Assembly (NCBI GenBank): GCA_937929885.1
Contig: CALFUQ010000065.1
Span: 1 to 34,092, forward strand
Length of the DNA: 34,092 nt
Reading direction: 5' to 3'
Origin: an uncultured Saprospiraceae bacterium
GTDB taxonomy: Bacteria > Bacteroidota > Bacteroidia > Chitinophagales > Saprospiraceae
Part shown: positions 26,537-34,092 of the stretch, piece after piece
Layout of the letters: the number at the start of each line of letters is the position of its first letter
Numbering within the stretch: the first letter of the stretch is position 1
Position numbers and translations under genes: made by a program
Notes under the pieces: model-generated
The model's database searches: none
The model's input: only the letters and a program-made list of their open reading frames with translations
What the model was told of the DNA's origin: nothing

Positions 26537-26920
26537 TTATAAGTTTTTAAATCTAGGCTGAAGGATCTTGCTGAAAATAAATGCTCCTGAGAGAGCACCA
26601 ATCAGATTAGCTATCATATCAGAATATTCTAGATAGCGATCTGGATAAAAATTATACTGCAGAAACTCCATAATAACTCCATAGACAAACACAATTGCTA
26701 TAGAAAGAATTAATCGAGGATTTAGCTTATCCATTTTATAAAATGCAAAACAAAGCAAACAGCAAAAAATAGCGTAAAAGACCAAGTGTCCTACTTTATC
26801 AATTCCTATGAAATCATACCAATCATCAGGACCCACTTCTAGAGGGGAGTTTGTAGAAAGCATAAAAATAACTGCTGCCCAGAATGCAGCAACAAGAAAG
26901 TACTTGTAGGATTTAACCAC
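26537..26920 (-). CDS. VanZ family membrane protein
   Basis: Four TMs; GIDKVGHLVFYAIFCCLL and YGVIMEFLQYNFYPDRYLEYSDMIANLIGALSG. Confidence 0.9.
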   Translation of the reverse strand: MVKSYKYFLVAAFWAAVIFMLSTNSPLEVGPDDWYDFIGIDKVGHLVFYAIFCCLLCFAFYKMDKLNPRLILSIAIVFVYGVIMEFLQYNFYPDRYLEYSDMIANLIGALSGAFIFSKILQPRFKNL

Positions 26921-26952
26921 TAAAATATTTTATGATACAGGTGGATTTCTAA

Positions 26953-27432
26953 TTACAAATTCTTTTGCCAAAAGATTGCCTTACCCATCTCAGGGTTAAG
27001 CTCATAGCCTTCGAATCCGAATGTTTGATAAACCTTTTTCGCTCGATGATTATTATCCAAAACCTCTAGCGTAATCTTACAGCAGTCGTTTTCTTTAGCT
27101 AATTCTTCGACTTTGTCAAGTAGGTGCTTAGATAAACCTTGACCTCTAAACTTAGGCAAGATTGCAAAGTCATGTATGTTTATCAGTGGTTTAGCTTTGA
27201 AAGAAGAAAATCCAAAAAAGCAATTAGCTATCCCTGCTATCTCCTCATTGACATAGCAAAGCACCACTGTGTTATTTAACTGTTTCTTGAGTGCTTCTAC
27301 TAGATTATCTTGCGTATATGCAGAAAGGGGTCCGCCTCCACCCATAGGATCTTCGGCGTATGATGATAACACCTTCATGAAATCTGCAGCATCAGATCTA
27401 TCACTGAGGTCTGCGATTTTAATAGTGCTCAT
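26953..27432 (-). CDS. GNAT family N-acetyltransferase
   Basis: IHDFAILPKFRGQGLSKHLLDKVEELAKE acetyl-CoA motif; ITLEVLDNNHRAKKVYQTFGFEGYE. Confidence 0.9.
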   Translation of the reverse strand: MSTIKIADLSDRSDAADFMKVLSSYAEDPMGGGGPLSAYTQDNLVEALKKQLNNTVVLCYVNEEIAGIANCFFGFSSFKAKPLINIHDFAILPKFRGQGLSKHLLDKVEELAKENDCCKITLEVLDNNHRAKKVYQTFGFEGYELNPEMGKAIFWQKNL

Positions 27433-27441
27433 CTAAAAAGA

Positions 27442-27831
27442 TTATGCTATTAATTCTAAATAAGCATTGTTATCTAGTAACTCTGCTAGCTCTGTCTCAT
27501 CTTGAATTTCCACTTTCACTATCCAACCTTTGCCGTATGGATCTTCATTGATAATACCTGGATTGTCTCCATCCGTCTCCGAGATTTCGCTATTAAACTC
27601 TATGACCTTACCAGTGAGTGGCATAAAAAGATCGGAAGTAGTCTTAACCGCTTCAGCAGTGCCAAACACCTCATCCTTAGCTACAACCTCACCTACCGTT
27701 TCTACTTCTATGTAGACTAACTCACCTAACTCGCCTTGTGCAAAATCGGTAATTCCTATCGTAGCAATATTTCCTTCTACTCTTACCCACTCGTGCTCTT
27801 TAGTGTATTTTAGTTCTTCAGGTAAATTCAT
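27442..27831 (-). CDS. gcvH: Glycine cleavage system protein H
   Basis: KYTKEHEWVRVEGNIATIGITDFAQGELGELVYIE; lipoyl-lysine segment FGTAEAVKTTSDLFMPLTG. Confidence 0.97.
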   Translation of the reverse strand: MNLPEELKYTKEHEWVRVEGNIATIGITDFAQGELGELVYIEVETVGEVVAKDEVFGTAEAVKTTSDLFMPLTGKVIEFNSEISETDGDNPGIINEDPYGKGWIVKVEIQDETELAELLDNNAYLELIA

Positions 27832-27840
27832 GACTTTTCT

Positions 27841-29148
27841 TTATGCAGATTTAATTATTGATCTCATCCAATCAGTATTGACAGACTTAGGTCGCTCAAG
27901 TGGGAATCCCATTGCTCTAGACCAGCAAGCTGATGCTAATACTCCTAATGCTCTTGATACTCCGAATAAAACTGTATAGTATTGATACTCTTTTAATCCA
28001 TAATGTACGAGTATCGCACCAGAGTGTGCATCTACATTTGGCCATGGGTTTTTCACCTTACCTAATCCTTGCAGTACTGGAGGTACAACTTCGAATAGTT
28101 GCCATACTAATTTTACAATGTTAGAGTCTTTGATATACTCCTCTGCAAATAATCGTTGCGCAGTAAATCTAGGATCTGGTTGTCTTAATACCGCGTGTCC
28201 ATATCCTGGAATCACTCTTCCAGATGCAAGGGTATCTTCTACGAATTTTTTTACTTGATCATTAGTCAGCTCATCACCACCACTCTTCTCTATCATCTCG
28301 AAGATGAATTTTATTACTTCTTGGTTAGCTAGTCCATGTAGTGGCCCTGCTAAAGAATCCATTGCCCCTGAGTAAGATAGATACACATCACTCAGCGTAC
28401 TACCGATCAGATGCGCCGTATGTGCAGAAGCATTACCCCCTTCATGATCAGCATGGATCGTCAGGTATAGCCTCATAAGACTTTTAAAATCTGGATCATC
28501 TATACCTAACATGTGAGCGTAATTACCTGCCCAGTCTAGACTCTTGTCTGCTTTGATATGATCACCATTATGGAAATTTCTTCTGTAGATATAAGCTGCA
28601 ACTGCTGGCAATTTCGCAATTAGATTCATAGCATCCTCATATGTAGGATCCCAGTAATCATTTTTACTCATTCCTGCTGCGTATCGTTTTACAAATTCAC
28701 TTTCAGAATTCATAGAAGCGATCGCCATCACGAACTGTGTCATCGGGTGAGCATCTTTAGGTAATGCCTCAAGTACCTTGAAGGTATGCTCTGGAATAGC
28801 ACTCCTGCGCTCCCACTCATCACTTAACCAGTTTACCTCTTCCTGCGAAGGCACCTCTCCCACTAGCATCAACCAAAACAATGCTTCTGGCAATGGCTCT
28901 GTACAACCATCTCTAGTAGGTAATTGCTTTCTTAATTCAGGGATACTTAATCCTCTAAATCTAATTCCCTCTTCTGAGTCAAGCTTAGAAGTCTCCCATA
29001 CTAAACTAGGTACTCCTCTCATCCCTCCGAATACTTGACTTAACTTAACATCCCCTACAATCTTACCACCATGTTCTTTGAGCTCAGATTTTACTTCTGC
29101 TTTAAGCTTGGACGATTTCTCAAAAAACTTCTCTTTTAAATTACTCAT
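27841..29148 (-). CDS. gltA: Citrate (Si)-synthase, eukaryotic/mitochondrial-like type
   Basis: GMRGVPSLVWETSKLDSEEGIRFRGLSIPE, HADHEGGNASAHTAHLIGSTLSD, GPLHGLANQEVI, VIPGYGHAVLRQPDPRFTAQRLFA. Confidence 0.95.
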   Translation of the reverse strand: MSNLKEKFFEKSSKLKAEVKSELKEHGGKIVGDVKLSQVFGGMRGVPSLVWETSKLDSEEGIRFRGLSIPELRKQLPTRDGCTEPLPEALFWLMLVGEVPSQEEVNWLSDEWERRSAIPEHTFKVLEALPKDAHPMTQFVMAIASMNSESEFVKRYAAGMSKNDYWDPTYEDAMNLIAKLPAVAAYIYRRNFHNGDHIKADKSLDWAGNYAHMLGIDDPDFKSLMRLYLTIHADHEGGNASAHTAHLIGSTLSDVYLSYSGAMDSLAGPLHGLANQEVIKFIFEMIEKSGGDELTNDQVKKFVEDTLASGRVIPGYGHAVLRQPDPRFTAQRLFAEEYIKDSNIVKLVWQLFEVVPPVLQGLGKVKNPWPNVDAHSGAILVHYGLKEYQYYTVLFGVSRALGVLASACWSRAMGFPLERPKSVNTDWMRSIIKSA

Positions 29149-29163
29149 GGACGTTAATGGATT

Positions 29164-29568
29164 TTATTTATGATCTAATTGTTTTAATATTTCAGCTTGG
29201 GTGTAGCCTTTCTTTTTTAAAAGCTCAATCGCTGCGATTCTTTTTTTTCTATTTTCAATAGTTTCTAACTGGGTAATTAGCTTTTGATCGTCATTAAGCA
29301 ATAGATTGATCGAACCATCAAAGCCTCTTGTAATAGAAGAACGTTTTATCTGCTTCTGCAGTTCATCTAATTCTTGATTAGAATCTACACCACTCAATTC
29401 AATATTCCTCTTTATAATTAACTGCTCAGCTTGAGCTTTTTGTACTTGAGTGAGTTGAAATTTAGAGGCAATTGTTTTTAGCTCTGCAGATTCATGAGTT
29501 GTGGCGGATTGAGCAACAAGACTACCTGTTAAAATGAAAAAGAAACTTATAGCTAATAGTCTGATCAT
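29164..29568 (-). CDS. Small exported helical protein, function unknown (weakly Spy/CpxP-like)
   Basis: Signal peptide MIRLLAISFFFILTGSLVAQ; LTQVQKAQAEQ and LLNDDQKLI resemble LTxxQ motifs. Confidence 0.65.
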   Translation of the reverse strand: MIRLLAISFFFILTGSLVAQSATTHESAELKTIASKFQLTQVQKAQAEQLIIKRNIELSGVDSNQELDELQKQIKRSSITRGFDGSINLLLNDDQKLITQLETIENRKKRIAAIELLKKKGYTQAEILKQLDHK

Positions 29569-29596
29569 GAAGAAGATAACGCAGGATTAATATCTT

Positions 29597-29604
29597 CAAA
29601 TTTA
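29597..29604 (-). promoter_or_regulatory. Putative -7 element TAAATTTG for the exported protein/gltA/gcvH gene string
   Basis: Complement of CAAATTTA matches TAnnTTTG; a TTG (29621-29623) lies 16 nt upstream. Confidence 0.45.
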
Positions 29605-29661
29605 CAATATAATCATTGAACAATTGATTAATAATGCTTCCTTTGTTAGGCAAATAACAAG

Positions 29662-30246
29662 ATGATTCTAATCGATAACATAATTGTATCTGATGAAGTC
29701 GTAGAGGAAGACTTTGTATGCAACATTAGCAAGTGTAAAGGTGCATGCTGTTGGGAAGGAGACTACGGTGCACCACTAGAAGATGAAGAGAAAGAGATAT
29801 TGGTAGAAATCTATGATAAGGTAGAACCATATCTCCATCAGGAGAATAAAAATGTTATTGCTGAAGAAGGACTTTACAAATACTATGATGAGCCCAAAGA
29901 ATATGGAACAGCTCTGATGCCTGACGGATCTTGTGTGTTTTTAGTTAAGAATGAAATCGGTATAGCTTCTTGTGGCATAGAGCTAGCTCATAAAGACAAA
30001 AAAATCAATTACAAGAAGCCCATATCTTGTGAATTATATCCGATAAGAATAGACAATAATGCACAAAATGGATTCATAAATCTCATCTATGACAAGTGGG
30101 AGATTTGTAGCAATCTGTGTAAAAATGATAAGTCAGTTAAAATCCCTCTTTACAAGTTTGTCAAGAATGCGCTAATCCGAAAATTTGGTCAAGCATTCTT
30201 TGATCAGCTAGATGGTGCTGCAAACCACTCAAAATCAACAAAATAA
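29662..30246 (+). CDS. DUF3109 family protein (Cys-rich)
   Basis: CNISKCKGACCWEGDYGAPLEDEE, ASCGIELAHKDKKINYKKPISCELYPIRI; characteristic Cys cluster. Confidence 0.88.
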   Translation: MILIDNIIVSDEVVEEDFVCNISKCKGACCWEGDYGAPLEDEEKEILVEIYDKVEPYLHQENKNVIAEEGLYKYYDEPKEYGTALMPDGSCVFLVKNEIGIASCGIELAHKDKKINYKKPISCELYPIRIDNNAQNGFINLIYDKWEICSNLCKNDKSVKIPLYKFVKNALIRKFGQAFFDQLDGAANHSKSTK

Positions 30247-30271
30247 GGCAATATCATAAGCCTTCCGATTG

Positions 30272-30302
30272 TTTGAAAATATAGCGAAAGGGCTTACCTT
30301 TG
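30272..30302 (+). promoter_or_regulatory. Promoter TTTG-N19-TACCTTTG upstream of the SurA/PpiD-like gene
   Basis: TTTG at 30272-30275 and TACCTTTG at 30295-30302: exact matches to both consensus elements with 19-nt spacing. Confidence 0.7.
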
Positions 30303-30372
30303 CAACTCTTTACTCAAAATCCTAAAATCTGGGATAAAATGAGTCAATTATTAAAGAATACAATAGCATAAG

Positions 30373-32505
30373 ATGGCATTAATAGGTACTATTAGAAAGA
30401 ATTTTTGGTTTGTCTTAATCCTATTGGGATTAGCATTGGCAGCATTCATTATGATGGATATGACTTCCGCGCCTAGTTTAGGTGGTGGAGCCCCAGGTCA
30501 GATGGTGATGGGAGAAGTCAATGGAGAGAAGTTAGACTACAGAGAATTCCAAACAACAGAAAGTGTATTATTCAATGGTGCAGGTGATGTTTTCGACAAG
30601 AGAAATTCGCTTTGGAATTATATGATTGACAAAGCGATCGTATCTCAGGAATCTAAAGCCCTAGGAATGGGAGTGAGTGAGCAAGAGATTATGGATTTAG
30701 AGTTTGGTGCTAATATGAGTCCTATCATTCAGCAGAACTGGAGAAACCCTAACACAGGACAAATCGATGTAGCTCAGCTACAGCAAATGAAAAATGATAT
30801 AGAGACTGGTGCTGAGATAGATGAAAATCTAAGACAGTTTTGGATAGAGCAGAGAAAACAAATTATAACAACTCAACTACAAGAAAAACTTAATAGCCTT
30901 ACTACAAAGGCGATGTTTACTCCTACGTGGATGGCTGAGATGGCACACAGCGAGCAAAATGCAACAGTAGATTTTGAATTTGTGAAAATTCCTTTTTCTC
31001 AAATCAATGATCCATCTATAACTGTTACTGATGATGATTACAAATCTTATATCAGTAATCACGCGACTACTTATACTAATGATGAAGAAACTAGAGCACT
31101 TAATTTCGCAGTATTTAATGTCTACCCTACTGCAGAAGATTCTGCTACATGGCGATCAGAAGTAGCAGCTCTAGCGCAAGATTTTAGGACTACAACTGAT
31201 GATTCACTATTTCTTATTAGTAATGAGAGTGGGTATCAAAATGCATACTTCGATTTAGAGCAGCTTGGTGGAGCTAGCCCAATAATTAGAGATTTAGCGC
31301 CTACTTATGCAGTAGGTCAAGTATCTGAGCCTTTCATTGAAAATGGGAGATATAACTCTTTCAAAGTAATAGATAAGAAAATAGTCCCTGATTCAGTAAG
31401 GGCAAGACATATCCTAAAGTCAGCGGTACAAGGCAATGCATTAAGCATTTCTAATGCTGAGAAGGTGATAGATAGTTTAATAACGGTATTAAATAATAGA
31501 ACTGGAAACTTTGATGACCTAGCTGCAGAATTTAGTGATGATTCTTCTAGTAAAGAAGATGGAGGTGATTTAAACTACTTTGGTCAAGGTAGAATGTTAC
31601 CAGAGTTTAATGCTGTTTGCTTTTTTGATGGTCAACCAAGAAACTATTATAAAGTTAAAACTCAGGTGGGTGTACATCTCGTAGAGATCCTAGATCAGAA
31701 ATACTTAAACAGAGATCCTAAATATAAAATCGGAATAGTAGGTAAAACGATCATACCATCTACAGATACACAGGATGCAGCATATGAAGAGGTTGCAGAG
31801 GTTATCGGAGCAAATGTTTACTGGGATGGCTTATCAGCTCAACTTGCAAACATGCCCAACGTACAAATAGATGAAGTTAGAAATGTCAAAATGAATGACT
31901 ATAGTATTGCAGCTTTAGGTACTGGTGGCACATCAAGAGATATCATCAGATGGGCGTATGAGTCAACTACGGATATTAATGATGTTGCACCAAACGTATT
32001 CACTTATACAGATGAAATTAACTACTACAATAATAAATATGTAGTTGCTTCATTAAAAAGTATATCGGCAGCTGGACTTATGTCAGTAGAAGACGCTAGA
32101 GCTGATTTAGAATTTTTAGTGCTAAACCAGAAGAAAGGAAAATTCTTGGCAGACAAAATAGGAACATCGGATATCAGCTCAGTAGCTAGCCAAAATGGTA
32201 GCTCAATAGAAACTGCATCAAGTGTGGCTTTTGGTTCTTCTTCTGTACCTGTATTAGGTAGAGAGCCAGAAGTAGTAGCACAAGCATTTAAGACACCACT
32301 TAATCAGTCATCAACAGCAATAGTTGGTAATGACGGTGTATACGTAGTAAAACCTACTAACAAAACAGCAGCTACTGCGGCAACAAATATTGTAACATTA
32401 AGGTCAGCTAATACTGCTACTAGCAGAACAGCAGCAGGATTTAAACTATTTGATGGTTTAAGAAAATCTGCAGATGTAGATGATAAGAGATTTACCTTTT
32501 TCTAA
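30373..32505 (+). CDS. SurA/PpiD-like peptidylprolyl isomerase
   Basis: N-terminal TM, SurA_N-like region, parvulin motif RARHILKSAVQ...FDDLAAEFSDDSSSKEDGGDLNYFGQGRMLPEF. Confidence 0.92.
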   Translation: MALIGTIRKNFWFVLILLGLALAAFIMMDMTSAPSLGGGAPGQMVMGEVNGEKLDYREFQTTESVLFNGAGDVFDKRNSLWNYMIDKAIVSQESKALGMGVSEQEIMDLEFGANMSPIIQQNWRNPNTGQIDVAQLQQMKNDIETGAEIDENLRQFWIEQRKQIITTQLQEKLNSLTTKAMFTPTWMAEMAHSEQNATVDFEFVKIPFSQINDPSITVTDDDYKSYISNHATTYTNDEETRALNFAVFNVYPTAEDSATWRSEVAALAQDFRTTTDDSLFLISNESGYQNAYFDLEQLGGASPIIRDLAPTYAVGQVSEPFIENGRYNSFKVIDKKIVPDSVRARHILKSAVQGNALSISNAEKVIDSLITVLNNRTGNFDDLAAEFSDDSSSKEDGGDLNYFGQGRMLPEFNAVCFFDGQPRNYYKVKTQVGVHLVEILDQKYLNRDPKYKIGIVGKTIIPSTDTQDAAYEEVAEVIGANVYWDGLSAQLANMPNVQIDEVRNVKMNDYSIAALGTGGTSRDIIRWAYESTTDINDVAPNVFTYTDEINYYNNKYVVASLKSISAAGLMSVEDARADLEFLVLNQKKGKFLADKIGTSDISSVASQNGSSIETASSVAFGSSSVPVLGREPEVVAQAFKTPLNQSSTAIVGNDGVYVVKPTNKTAATAATNIVTLRSANTATSRTAAGFKLFDGLRKSADVDDKRFTFF

Positions 32506-32528
32506 GGGAAAGATATTTAGATAAATAA

Positions 32529-32558
32529 AAAGCCGAGCAATTTTGCTTGGCTTTTTTT
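32529..32558 (+). terminator. Intrinsic terminator downstream of the SurA/PpiD-like gene
   Basis: AAAGCCGAGCAA/TTGCTTGGCTTT (one G-U pair) followed by a T-run. Confidence 0.85.
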
Positions 32559-32632
32559 GTTTGAGGTGGTTTTGAGTATTTAAATTAACGATCAATTACA
32601 ATCACAAATATTGACCTATCGTTTCTTAGTAT

Positions 32633-33253
32633 ATGAGCCAATACAAATTCTATTTAGCTAGTATTATTTTTTATGTTAGTTGTAGTCAATCAACTAAAAC
32701 CATAGAAGTAAAAAATGATGCAGGAGTTGTGACAGAGCAATATCAAATAAACGCTGATAGCTTGAAGACAGGAGAGGCTAAGGTTTTTGATGATGAAGGA
32801 AAGCTATTTGATTTATCAAATTATGTTGATGGCAAACTCAATGGAAAGCGCACTATCTTTTACCAAGACGGATCAATAGATACAGAAGAGCATTATGTTA
32901 ATGATGTCTTAGTCGGCGATTACAAGCAGTTTTATAAAAATGGCCAATTAATGCAGACAGGTAGCTATACAGAGGGTGTGCTCGAAGGACAAGTGGTAAG
33001 TTATTTTGACAATGGCGCAATGAGAGAGTCGGTCACCTTTGCCGAAAATATAGAAAACGGTCCATTTATAGAATACTACGAAAACGGCAAAAAACATTGG
33101 GAAGGAACGTACAGAAATGGGGATAATGAATTTGGACTGCTAATGGAATACGATTCACTAGAGAATGTCATCAAGAAGATGGACTGTGATACTTTAGGAA
33201 TGTGCAGAACCATTTGGACAAAAGAAAAAGGCGATATTACCCCAAGCTTTTAA
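32633..33253 (+). CDS. YwqK-type MORN_2-repeat lipoprotein
   Basis: LNGKRTIFYQDGSIDTEEHY / LVGDYKQFYKNGQLMQTGSY / LEGQVVSYFDNGAMRESVTF / ENGPFIEYYENGKKHWEGTY repeats; lipobox FYVSC. Confidence 0.85.
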   Translation: MSQYKFYLASIIFYVSCSQSTKTIEVKNDAGVVTEQYQINADSLKTGEAKVFDDEGKLFDLSNYVDGKLNGKRTIFYQDGSIDTEEHYVNDVLVGDYKQFYKNGQLMQTGSYTEGVLEGQVVSYFDNGAMRESVTFAENIENGPFIEYYENGKKHWEGTYRNGDNEFGLLMEYDSLENVIKKMDCDTLGMCRTIWTKEKGDITPSF

Positions 33254-33260
33254 TTGATCA

Positions 33261-34092
33261 GTGATTTATCAGTTTTTCATATTCGGAATATTTGTTCTGT
33301 GCGCAATTTCTACAGATGCACAATCTGGTGGTAATCATGTATTTGAATTTCTAAACCTCACCCACTCCGCACGATCTACTGCCCTGTCAGGCGGCATGGT
33401 CTCCGTGATAGACGATGATATCGCCTTAGCGTATGCTAATCCTGGATTGCTTAACGAGAGTATGCATAGACACCTTTCTATCAATCAGAATTTTCACTTT
33501 GCTGGTATCAAGCATGGATTCTTTAGTTACGGCCATCATCTTACTAGCCTAAATGCGACTGCTCATGTCGGTGTAAATTATATTGACTATGGCACCTTTG
33601 ATAGAATTGATGAATTTGAGAATCGGCAAGATCAATTTAATGCTAGAGGTATTGCATTAACACTAGGCGCTGGAAAACAAATCAATGAACGCTTAAGCCT
33701 AGGAGCAAATTTAAAATTCATCAATTCCACTTTGGAAGCCTACTCATCTTTTGGCGTAGGCGTTGATCTGGGTGCTACATTTAATAACCCTGAGAATCTA
33801 ATGACTTTTGGGTTTGTAATCAAAAATGTTGGCGTTCAGCTCAACAGCTTTACTGATAGTAGAGAATCGTTGCCAGTTGATATTCAGCTTGGCTTATCGA
33901 AGCGGTTTGAGCATTTGCCATTTAGATTTTCGATAGTGGCACACAGACTCGATGACTGGAATCTCAGTTACGATGATCCAACTCAGGTTACAAACGATCT
34001 TTTTGGTGAGCCTATAAATGAAGAGGGAGGTATATCTAAGTTTACCAATAACTTCTTTAGGCACTTTATCTTCAATGGTGAATTTCTAATTG
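33261..34092 (+). CDS. porQ: Type IX secretion system protein PorQ, N-terminal part (GTG start, truncated by window end)
   Basis: Not in the ORF track. Reads VIYQFFIFGIFVLCAISTDAQSGGNHVFEFLNLTHSARSTALSGGMVSVIDDDIALAYANPGLL..., typical of PorQ; upstream in-frame stop TGA at 33255. Confidence 0.88.
   Translation, partial: MIYQFFIFGIFVLCAISTDAQSGGNHVFEFLNLTHSARSTALSGGMVSVIDDDIALAYANPGLLNESMHRHLSINQNFHFAGIKHGFFSYGHHLTSLNATAHVGVNYIDYGTFDRIDEFENRQDQFNARGIALTLGAGKQINERLSLGANLKFINSTLEAYSSFGVGVDLGATFNNPENLMTFGFVIKNVGVQLNSFTDSRESLPVDIQLGLSKRFEHLPFRFSIVAHRLDDWNLSYDDPTQVTNDLFGEPINEEGGISKFTNNFFRHFIFNGEFLI

Noticed and set aside
32633-33253. Toxin-antitoxin system suggested by the YwqK-type protein
   Set aside because: No toxin partner beside it; neighbours are a SurA/PpiD-like gene and porQ. 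The antitoxin label for MORN_2 proteins is an annotation habit.
1-34092. Defence island, prophage, BGC or integrative element
   Set aside because: Gene content is housekeeping and envelope biogenesis; no integrase, transposase, nuclease-helicase or NRPS/PKS motifs were seen in any frame.

Overview
This 34 kb window is a gene-dense, AT-rich chromosomal segment of a Bacteroidota bacterium. Support comes from the T9SS PorQ gene, TAnnTTTG-type -7 promoter elements, two-TM TonB proteins and DUF3109. Most of it is housekeeping: ileS, uppS, bamA, skp/ompH, wecA-like, crcB, an acyl-CoA dehydrogenase, an S2P protease, citrate synthase, gcvH, a SurA/PpiD-like isomerase, and partial odhB and porQ at the edges. 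I found no CRISPR array, rRNA, tRNA, transposon or prophage. The observations most worth following are: (1) a leftward cluster (701-4611) of ABC ATPase, FtsX-type permease with a His-rich insert, two DUF3299-like CFFC proteins and an HExxH lipoprotein, which looks like a divergent relative of the zinc-linked PA4063-4066/Zrg-type systems; (2) an IleRS whose HIGH signature reads GIHH, the swapped GXHH form associated with extreme mupirocin resistance; (3) a rightward intrinsic terminator for bamA-skp placed inside the coding sequence of the convergent S2P gene; (4) overlapping, mutually exclusive hairpins in the leader of a tonB paralog; (5) an outward-facing terminator hinting at an unannotated leftward transcript in the 315-bp gap before ileS. 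All functional claims are inferences from motif reading; no database search was run.
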